Notes under the pieces: generated by a model
Told to the model about the DNA's origin: nothing
The model's input: only the letters and a program-made list of their open reading frames with translations
Database searches by the model: none
Source: Streptomyces ortus
GTDB taxonomy: Bacteria; Actinomycetota; Actinomycetes; Streptomycetales; Streptomycetaceae
Assembly: GCF_026341275.1 (NCBI RefSeq)
Contig: NZ_JAIFZO010000002.1
Location: 5,176,118 to 5,240,117, forward strand
DNA length: 64,000 nt
Direction of reading: 5' to 3'
Made by a program: the position numbers and the translations under genes
Shown here: positions 28,829 to 35,549 of the stretch, piece by piece
How positions within the stretch are numbered: position 1 is the first letter of the stretch
Layout: each line of letters begins with the position of its first letter

Positions 28829-29255
28829 GCCGGTCGAGCCGGGTCCGCAGGTCGTCCATCTCGGCCGGCTCGAAGCCCGTCGCGGCGGCGATCCGGCGCG
28901 GTACGCGCAGCGCCCGCTCCCGCAGGGCCGCGCCTTCACCGGTGAGCCCGACGACCACGGACCGCTCGTCCAGCGCGCTGCGCTCCCGGCGTACGAGACC
29001 GGCCGTCTCCAGTCGCTTCAGCAGCGGCGACAGCGTCCCGGAGTCGAGCCGCAGGTGCTCGCCGACCTTCTTCACGGGCAGGTCCCCGTGCTCCCACAGC
29101 ACGAGCATGACCAGGTACTGGGGGTAGGTGAGCCCGAGATCCTTCAGGACGACGCGGTACAGGCCCCCGAAGGCGCGCGTGGCGGCGTTCAGCGAGAAAC
29201 AGATCTGCTGGTCCAGGCGGAGGAAGTCGTCGTCGGGCACGGGCGTCGTGGTCAT
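28776..29255 (-). CDS. ohrR: OhrR, MarR-family organic peroxide sensor-repressor
   Basis: A 159-residue MarR winged-helix repressor. The N-terminal LDQQICFSLNAATRAF places the reactive cysteine (C19) where OhrR proteins carry it. Winged-helix residues LDSGTLSPLLKRLETAGLVRRERSALDERSV follow. Oxidation of C19 by organic hydroperoxides releases the repressor from DNA. It is divergent from ohr with palindromic sites between them, the textbook OhrR arrangement, so it should repress both genes. The 3' end overlaps the converging GT39 gene by 53 nt. Confidence 0.94.
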   Translation of the reverse strand: MTTTPVPDDDFLRLDQQICFSLNAATRAFGGLYRVVLKDLGLTYPQYLVMLVLWEHGDLPVKKVGEHLRLDSGTLSPLLKRLETAGLVRRERSALDERSVVVGLTGEGAALRERALRVPRRIAAATGFEPAEMDDLRTRLDRLTGALDAAALQETPGCE

Positions 29256-29285
29256 GCCTCCAGGGTACCGCGGTACGTCATTTAG

Positions 29286-29305
29286 TTGTGCACAATTTAA
29301 TTGTG
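29286..29305. promoter_or_regulatory. OhrR operator, two overlapping palindromes
   Basis: TTGTGCACAA (29286-29295) and CACAATTTAATTGTG (29291-29305) are both perfect palindromes that share five bases. They lie in the AT-rich island between ohrR and ohr. Their base composition differs sharply from the surroundings, and such AT-rich inverted repeats are the known OhrR binding type. Confidence 0.8.
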
Positions 29306-31018
29306 TGCTCTACTTGTGGTTGTCGGCGGCCGGGATCCGAGGCCGCGGGCCCGAATTCGAACCTTTGTGAACCTCTGAGAGGGATGGTTTCCATGGACGC
29401 GATCTACACCGCCGTAGCCACCGCCACCCACGGCCGTGACGGCCGCGCCTACAGCTCCGACGGGCAGCTCGACCTGCAGCTCGGTATTCCGACGGAGATG
29501 GGCGGCAACGGCCAGGGCACCAACCCTGAGCAGCTGTTCGCCGCCGGGTACTCGGCGTGTTTCGCCAGCGCGCTCGCTCTGGTGGGGCGGGCGGCGAAGG
29601 TCGACGTCAGTGATGCGGCGGTGACCGCTGAGGTGGGGATCGGCAAGCAGGGGGAGGGGTTTGCCCTCAAGGTCACCCTGCGGGTGGAGCTGCCGGAGGC
29701 CGTCGACGCGGAGACCGGGCGGAAGCTTGTCGAGCAGGCTCACCAGGTGTGCCCTTACTCGAACGCCACGCGGGGGAACGTGCCGGTCGAGCTCGTCGTC
29801 GAGTAGGTTTCTCGCCCCCGCCCACCACAGTGGCGTGCCCACCACCGGCAGCAGCCACGCTGTCACCATCAACCGGTCGATCGCGATGTCGGGATGCGCG
29901 GCCATGCTCAGGACCCCCGTCGCCGCGGCGCCCACCAGCAGCACCCCGAACGCGGGCCGCGCCCGCAGCGCCCCCCACGCCCCCGCCCCGACCAGCGCCA
30001 GGAACAGCGGTTCGGCCAGTTGCCGGCGCAGCCACTCGGTCCAGAAGTTGACCTCCAGACGGAGGAACTCCCGCCAGGGCCGCTCCCGGTCGGGCCGCAG
30101 GAAGTGGTCGGTGAGCAGGTCCTGGAGGCTGTCCGACTCCGAGGGGTAGTGGAGGAGCCGGGCGAGCAGGACCGTCCCGACAGCGGCTGCTCCCGTCACC
30201 TTCAGCAGCGTCTTCACCGCGTCCCCGGCCGGCCGCCCCGCCCTCCTCCGGTGGACGCCGAGCACACAGCACGCCCCGCCGAGACACACCGCCAGGAACA
30301 GTGCCTGCGAGTGCTTCACGGTGAAGAGCAGGGCCAGGGACAGAGCGACCAGAGGGCCCGCCCGCCGCCCGCGCAGCACCAGCGCGCAGCCCCACAGCGC
30401 CGCCAGGGTGAGCGCCGTCATCGTGCCCTCGGTCATGGGCCGCATCGCGGTCGCGCCCGTCGGCAGCACGTAGTACAGCGCCTGCCCCGCCAGCGCGGGC
30501 CGCACCGGCACGTCCAGCGTGCGCAGGATCAGGAACACCAGTACGCCCCCGGCCGCCGCCACGCACACCCCCGCCGCCCACAGCCCCCACGTCACGCCGA
30601 ACACCGTGACGAACGGCAGGAGCAGCAGCGGATAACCGGGCCGCACCTCGAAGATCCGCATGAACCGCTCGCTCATGAAGGGTGCCGTCCAGCCGGACGT
30701 CTGTCCCGCGTCGAGCCGCCGGCCGACACTCCGGTGGTAGTAGCGGTCGCACTCCGCCCGGATCCCCGGCCCCGGATCGGGGGCACGGAAGCGCCGGACG
30801 TCCACGCTGTGGTCGCGCGAGGCCCTCTCGCCCCGGCTCGCGCACACGTACGCGATGCTGCGGTCCGCCGCCCCGGTCTTGTCGGCGCCGCCCAGACTCA
30901 GCGCGTACGACAGGTAGTTGCGGCTGTCGGGGGTGTCCCGGCCGGTGACGTTGGCGAGCTGGAGCAGGCCGAACAGGGCGGCGAGGAACAGCACCCACGC
31001 GGCGGGGCGGGTCTTCAT
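29297..31018 (-). CDS. Polytopic membrane protein (GT-C-like) whose frame runs through ohr
   Basis: The convincing part is about 405 residues (31018 to ~29800): an N-terminal helix (AAWVLFLAALFGLLQLANV) followed by GRDTPDSRNYLSYAL, an outer loop with several Cys/His residues, then some nine hydrophobic segments ending LLPVVGTPLWWAGARN. The layout suggests a GT-C glycosyltransferase, but no family-defining motif is certain. The ATG at 31018 overlaps the upstream synthase stop (ATGA), making it the last gene of the TagF-like operon. No stop occurs where the hydrophobic protein ends: the frame stays open to 29297, antisense to all of ohr, giving 573 residues. That tail looks non-coding. Confidence 0.55.
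   Translation of the reverse strand: MKTRPAAWVLFLAALFGLLQLANVTGRDTPDSRNYLSYALSLGGADKTGAADRSIAYVCASRGERASRDHSVDVRRFRAPDPGPGIRAECDRYYHRSVGRRLDAGQTSGWTAPFMSERFMRIFEVRPGYPLLLLPFVTVFGVTWGLWAAGVCVAAAGGVLVFLILRTLDVPVRPALAGQALYYVLPTGATAMRPMTEGTMTALTLAALWGCALVLRGRRAGPLVALSLALLFTVKHSQALFLAVCLGGACCVLGVHRRRAGRPAGDAVKTLLKVTGAAAVGTVLLARLLHYPSESDSLQDLLTDHFLRPDRERPWREFLRLEVNFWTEWLRRQLAEPLFLALVGAGAWGALRARPAFGVLLVGAAATGVLSMAAHPDIAIDRLMVTAWLLPVVGTPLWWAGARNLLDDELDRHVPPRGVRVRAHLVSLLDKLPPGLRVDGLRQLHPQGDLEGKPLPLLADPHLSGHRRITDVDLRRPPHQSERAGETRRVPGGEQLLRVGALAVAAHLRRNTELQVELPVGAVGAAVTAVGGGGYGGVDRVHGNHPSQRFTKVRIRARGLGSRPPTTTSRAHN
29393..29806 (+). CDS. ohr: Organic hydroperoxide resistance protein Ohr (Ohr/OsmC family)
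   Basis: A 137-residue thiol peroxidase that reduces organic hydroperoxides, using lipoyl-protein or dihydrolipoamide as electron donor in characterised members. The two catalytic cysteines are C56 in GYSACFASAL and C120 in HQVCPYSNATRGN. The Ohr-type start MDAIYTAVATATHGRDG fixes ATG 29393 with a GAGAGGG site 9 nt upstream; ATG 29384 in frame is less likely. It is controlled by the divergent OhrR. A minus-strand membrane protein frame runs antisense across the whole gene. Confidence 0.96.
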   Translation: MDAIYTAVATATHGRDGRAYSSDGQLDLQLGIPTEMGGNGQGTNPEQLFAAGYSACFASALALVGRAAKVDVSDAAVTAEVGIGKQGEGFALKVTLRVELPEAVDAETGRKLVEQAHQVCPYSNATRGNVPVELVVE

Positions 31019-33306
31019 GAGCGGGTCAGTGCGTCGCTCGGAGCACCGGAAGCCGGCGCGGGAACCACGGGTACCGCCAGGTCCTCGCCGAGCATCAGCG
31101 TACGTACGACCCTCTCCGCGGCCCGGCCGTCGTCGTACCCGCGAAACCGGGACCGGAAGGCGGTCCGCAGCCGGGTCGACTCCTCGTCCCGCCACGCGCC
31201 CGACGCGAACAGCCGCGCCAGTTCGTCCTCGTCGCGGGTGACATGGCCCGGCGGGCGCTCGGTGACGTCGACGTACGTGCCCCGCGCCGCGAGATAGGTG
31301 TCCAGGTCGTAGGTGTGCAGGACGATCGGCCGGTCCAGGTGCGCGTAGTCGAACATCAGGGAGGAGTAGTCCGTGATCAGGGCGTCGGAGGCGAGCAGCA
31401 GATCCTCGACGTGCGGTTCGTCGGTGACGTCCAGGAGCAGGCCGCGCGCGGCCAGGTCCCGCAGGCCGAGGCCGCGTTCGTGGTGCTGGGCGAGGGACGG
31501 ATGCAGACGGACCGCCAGGACGTGGTCGCCGGGCAGCCCGGCGATCAGCCGCTCCAGGTCGCAGTCCGGCGCGTAACCGCCCTGCCGGTGGTCCCGGTTC
31601 GTCGGCGCGTACAGGATCAGGGTGCTGTCGGCCGGGACGCCGAGGCGCTGCCGTACGGACTCGCGGCGGCCCTGAGCCGGGCGGACCAGGCAGTCGTTGC
31701 GCGGGCTGCCCGAGCGCAGCGAGGTGAAGCCGCAGGGGAAGGCGCGGTCCCAGACCAGTTCGGAGTGCGGGTTCGCGACCAGGCTGTAGTCCCAGCGGTC
31801 GGCCCGCAGCAGCATCTTCGGGACGCTGAAACCGCGCCGCGCGCCGGGGTACTTCAGCAGGTCCGCGCCCATCGACTTCACCGGGGTGCCCCGGTGCGTG
31901 TGGATGTGGACCGTGCCCTCGCGCTTGACCAGGTCGTTCGCCCAGTTGGCGTTGTTGATCAGGTAGGTGGCGCGGGCCGTGACCCGGCGGTAGGCGCGGC
32001 TGCCCGGCAGGACGTGCTCGACGCCCGGCGGCAGCGCGTCCACGTGGTCCTTGCCGACCACCCACACCGACCGGATGTGCGGGGCGAGTTCCTGGGCCTT
32101 GTGGTGGATCGCGGCCGGGTCGCCGAGGACACCCCGGTGCGAGAAGGCCGAGTACACCGCGAGGTTCGGGTCGAGCGCGCGGCGCAGGACCAGCCGCCTG
32201 TGCAGCGCGAGCAGCATCCTGCGCAGCCGGCGCCGCCAGACCCGCAGGCGCCTGCGCAGCCCGGCACGCTTCACCGAGGCGACCCGGTGCAGGGCGTGGA
32301 GGGCGTACGGGGCCCGGGCGAGCAGGGTGAACGACGTCCGCGGGACGTGCGCGCCGAGCCGGTGCCCGGCCGGCCGGTACGCGCGCAGGTCCCGGGCCGC
32401 CCGCCGGTGGAACTCGGGACGCGACGACGGCGGTACGCGGTCCGCCTGGCGCAGGATGAAGAGGTAGTGGTCCGCCATGTGGTCGTAGAGGAAACCGCGC
32501 CACCGCTCCAGCTCCGGCCGCTCCCCGAGGAACCGGAACAGCCGCTCGTACTGCGCGAACACCTCGAAGTGCTCCCGGCTGGGCGTGCGCATCGCGTTGC
32601 CCTGCCGACGCTGGCGGTAGTACACGCAGACCCGGTCGACGAGGGTGATCGTGCGGGCCGTCCACAGCGTCTGGTAGACGATCACCGCGTCCTCGTAGAA
32701 GCCGGTGGGGAAGGTGAAGCCGCCCTCGCGGAAGAAGTCGAGGCGGTACGCCTTGTTCCACACGACCGTGAACAGGTCGAGCAGTTCGGGGCGTTCGGCG
32801 ACCGTGAACACCTCCGGGCCCGGCGCTCCGAACATCGCCGCGTCCCGGTTGCGCTTCACCGTGCCGTACCAGTGGGTGCGCGCGTAGTCGAACAGCACGA
32901 TGTCCGGCCGGCCGGTGGCGTCGATGCGCTCGGCGATCGCCCGCAGCGTGCCGGGTGTGTAGCTGTCGTCGCTGTCCAGGAAGAGCAGGTACTCGCCGCG
33001 TGCCAGCTTCGCGCCGTGGTTGCGGGCCGGGCCGATACCGCCGTTGACGGGCAGGTGCACCGCCACGACCCGCTCGTCGCGGGCCGCGAACTCGTCGATG
33101 ATCGCCGGGCTGCCGTCGGGGGATCGGTCGTCGACGACGATCAGCTCGAAGTCGCCGTACGACTGGCCGAGGACCGACTCCAGACAGGTGCGCAGGTAGC
33201 CCTGCACGTTGTGGACGGGCACGACGATGCTGAAGCGGGGCATGGCACTTCCAGGTCCGGGAACTTGCTGGGGCGCGGGAGCGGGCGAGGGCATCGAGGC
33301 GCCCAT
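31015..33306 (-). CDS. GT2 / TagF-like wall polymer synthase paralogue (TagF histidine replaced by Arg)
   Basis: 763 residues. The GT2 domain (from MPRFSIVVPVHN at residue 22) is intact: VVDDRSPDGS and D111-S-D-D114. TagF-like half: ELAPHIRSVWVV, HTHRGTPVKSMG, RADRWDYSL, DALITDYSSLMFDYA, RGTYVDV and the C-terminal YDDGRAAERVVR. At the position of the catalytic-base histidine of TagF (the H of W-H-G) this protein has R472, with a His one residue earlier. It is coupled at both ends: its ATG shares the A of the upstream TGA, and its stop overlaps the next start. It probably works with its paralogues in making or decorating the phosphodiester wall polymer. Confidence 0.85.
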   Translation of the reverse strand: MGASMPSPAPAPQQVPGPGSAMPRFSIVVPVHNVQGYLRTCLESVLGQSYGDFELIVVDDRSPDGSPAIIDEFAARDERVVAVHLPVNGGIGPARNHGAKLARGEYLLFLDSDDSYTPGTLRAIAERIDATGRPDIVLFDYARTHWYGTVKRNRDAAMFGAPGPEVFTVAERPELLDLFTVVWNKAYRLDFFREGGFTFPTGFYEDAVIVYQTLWTARTITLVDRVCVYYRQRRQGNAMRTPSREHFEVFAQYERLFRFLGERPELERWRGFLYDHMADHYLFILRQADRVPPSSRPEFHRRAARDLRAYRPAGHRLGAHVPRTSFTLLARAPYALHALHRVASVKRAGLRRRLRVWRRRLRRMLLALHRRLVLRRALDPNLAVYSAFSHRGVLGDPAAIHHKAQELAPHIRSVWVVGKDHVDALPPGVEHVLPGSRAYRRVTARATYLINNANWANDLVKREGTVHIHTHRGTPVKSMGADLLKYPGARRGFSVPKMLLRADRWDYSLVANPHSELVWDRAFPCGFTSLRSGSPRNDCLVRPAQGRRESVRQRLGVPADSTLILYAPTNRDHRQGGYAPDCDLERLIAGLPGDHVLAVRLHPSLAQHHERGLGLRDLAARGLLLDVTDEPHVEDLLLASDALITDYSSLMFDYAHLDRPIVLHTYDLDTYLAARGTYVDVTERPPGHVTRDEDELARLFASGAWRDEESTRLRTAFRSRFRGYDDGRAAERVVRTLMLGEDLAVPVVPAPASGAPSDALTRS

Positions 33307-35480
33307 CAGTGCGCCGGCGTGCGGGGGCGTGCGACGACGGCGGCCGGTACGGGCAGGCGCTCCCGCAGGGGGATCCGGGCCGGCAGCTCCTCCTCGGGCC
33401 GGCCGAGCAGCACCCGCCGTACGACCCGCTCGGCGGCCTGTCCGTCGTCGAACTCGCAGAACCGCGCGCGGAAGGCGGACCGCAGGGCGGCGGACCGCTC
33501 GTCCGCCCACCGGCCCGACGTGAGGACCTGGATCAGCTCGTCCTGCGTACGGGCGACATGGCCGGGCGGCGCGGCGATCAGGTCGAAGTAGACGCCCCGG
33601 GTGTCCCGGTAGACGTCCCAGTCGTCGGCGTACGTGACGATCGGCCGGTCGAGGTTGGCGTAGTCGAACATGATCGACGAGTAGTCCGTGATCAGCGCGT
33701 CCGAGGCCAGGCAGACGTCCTCGGTGTCCCGCAGGGACGTCACGTCGATCAGCCGGCCGTCCGCCACCGCCTGCCGCAGACCGGCGTCGCCGTCGAGGAA
33801 GTAGTGCGCCCGCAGCAGCACCACGAACCCGTCGCCCAGCTCCGCGCAGAACCGCGCCAGGTCGAACTGCGCCGCCACGTCCCGCGGATAGTCCCGGTAG
33901 GTCGGCGCGTACAGCAGTGCCACCCGGTCCTCGGGGATGCCGAGGCGCTCACGGATCGCGGCGACCTCGCCGGGGGCCGCCGTGTAGAAGCGGTCGTTGC
34001 GCGGGTAGCCGTACTCCAGGTGGGTGAAGGCGCTCGGGTAGGCGCCCGACCAGACCTCCGTGGAGTGCGCGTTGGAGGACAGGCTGTAGTCCCAGCGGTC
34101 CACGCGCCGCATCAGCCTGCCGAAGCTGCCGGTGGCCGCCGCGACGGCCCGGTACTCGATCTGGTCGACGCCCATCCGCTTCAGCGGGGTCCCGTGGTGG
34201 GTCTGGACGTGCACGGTGCCGGGGCGCTTGACCACGGCGTGCTCGAAGTTGACGTTGTTGAAGGTGTACTTCGCCCGCGCCATCACCTCCCAGTACCGCC
34301 TGCTGCCGATCACCACGCTCTCCACGTCGTCCGGCATGTGCGGCAGTTCCTTCTCCTTCACCAGGAACACCGACCGGATGTGCGGGGCGAGTTCACGTGC
34401 CTTGCGGTGGATGGCCGCCGGGTTGCAGGCGTAGCCGCGCCCCCAGTAGGCGGCGAACACGGCCAGGTTCTCGTCCAGCGGCCTGCGCAGATACCACGCG
34501 TACGTCAGGGCGCGGCGTCTGCGCAGCGCCGAGCGGCTCGCGTACGCCCTCGCCCGCGCCGTCAGCCGGGCGAGGCCCGGCAGCGTCCGGAACGCCGTGT
34601 ACGCGCCCCGCCGCAGCAGCCGCTCCCGCACGGTCGCGGCGCGGTGGCCCGCCGGGCGGTACCGGCGGTGCAGCCTGCCCGCGCGGCGGAGGAAGGCCCG
34701 GGAGCGGGGGGCGCGGGCCGCCACGTCGAGGACCTCGGCGAAGAGCTGGGTGAAGAGGGCGCGCGCCCGGTCCTCGGGGAGGCCCTGGGCGGCAGCCCGG
34801 TCCAGCACCAGCTCGACCTGGTCGAGGAGTTCGGGGGCGGGGGGTTCGGTTCGCGCGCCCGCCGCCGGGCCGCCGACCTGCCTGCGTTCGGGACGCCGTA
34901 CGCACACCGTGCGCAGTACGGCGGTCGTGCCGGCCGCGAGCGCCACCAGACCGGACTGGCCGAGGTCCGCGTACGGGCCGCCGGGGAAGGTGAGCCCGTG
35001 ATCGCGGAGGAAGGCGCGGCGGAGGACGGTGGCCCACACCGGCAGCCGTACGTCGGCCGGGTCCCGGTCCTCGAACAGCTCCGCGACCGGCTCGCCCTCC
35101 CACCACGGCACGCGCTCGTGGCCGAGGCGCAGGACGTCGATCCCGGCCTCGGCCCCGGTCCCGGACTCACGCAGCCGCGCGTCGATCCCGGCCAGCGACC
35201 CCGGCGTCAGCACGTCACCCGCGTCCAGGAGCAGCACGTAGGTCCCGGTGGCCGCCCGCAGTCCGGCCTCGCGGCCTCCGGTGACCGGGACGAGGCGGGA
35301 GTCCCGCTCGGCGTACTCGGCGACGAGGGCGCCCGCGGGCGCGTCCGGGTCCGGGCAGGCCACGATCAGCTCGAAGTCGGTGAAGGACTGGCCGAGCACC
35401 GGATCGAGGGTCGTGGGGAGCCGCCCCGCGACGTCGTGAACGGTGACGATGATGCTGAAGCGGGGCAAGGGGACATCCAT
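33306..35480 (-). CDS. GT2 / TagF-like paralogue with degenerate GT2 domain
   Basis: 724 residues. The TagF-like C-terminal half is the best preserved of the three tandem copies: THHGTPLKRMG with H429 in the catalytic position, RVDRWDYSLSSN, LLRAHYF, SDALITDYSSIMFDYANLDRP, RGVYFDL. The GT2 half keeps the start (PRFSIIVTVHDVAG), but the nucleotide-binding acidic pair is gone (VACPDPDAP), and the DSDD metal site reads D86-A-G-D89. Its first half therefore probably does not transfer sugar. It sits in the middle of the operon; the next start overlaps its stop. No clear ribosome site precedes ATG 35480, only GGGTCGGCTC repeats. Confidence 0.85.
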   Translation of the reverse strand: MDVPLPRFSIIVTVHDVAGRLPTTLDPVLGQSFTDFELIVACPDPDAPAGALVAEYAERDSRLVPVTGGREAGLRAATGTYVLLLDAGDVLTPGSLAGIDARLRESGTGAEAGIDVLRLGHERVPWWEGEPVAELFEDRDPADVRLPVWATVLRRAFLRDHGLTFPGGPYADLGQSGLVALAAGTTAVLRTVCVRRPERRQVGGPAAGARTEPPAPELLDQVELVLDRAAAQGLPEDRARALFTQLFAEVLDVAARAPRSRAFLRRAGRLHRRYRPAGHRAATVRERLLRRGAYTAFRTLPGLARLTARARAYASRSALRRRRALTYAWYLRRPLDENLAVFAAYWGRGYACNPAAIHRKARELAPHIRSVFLVKEKELPHMPDDVESVVIGSRRYWEVMARAKYTFNNVNFEHAVVKRPGTVHVQTHHGTPLKRMGVDQIEYRAVAAATGSFGRLMRRVDRWDYSLSSNAHSTEVWSGAYPSAFTHLEYGYPRNDRFYTAAPGEVAAIRERLGIPEDRVALLYAPTYRDYPRDVAAQFDLARFCAELGDGFVVLLRAHYFLDGDAGLRQAVADGRLIDVTSLRDTEDVCLASDALITDYSSIMFDYANLDRPIVTYADDWDVYRDTRGVYFDLIAAPPGHVARTQDELIQVLTSGRWADERSAALRSAFRARFCEFDDGQAAERVVRRVLLGRPEEELPARIPLRERLPVPAAVVARPRTPAH

Positions 35481-35519
35481 GGGTCGGCTCGGGTCGGCTC
35501 GGTCGGGTCGGCTCGGGTG
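35481..35519. repeat. GGGTCGGCTC decamer repeats between synthase paralogues
   Basis: Three decamers (the third offset by a 4-nt GGTC) lie immediately before the ATG of the middle synthase. A single diverged counterpart lies before the first synthase at 37.8 kb, consistent with gene duplication that included the 5' flank. Confidence 0.75.
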
Positions 35520-35549
35520 TACTGGCGGGGAACGGCCGATATGCGGGGG

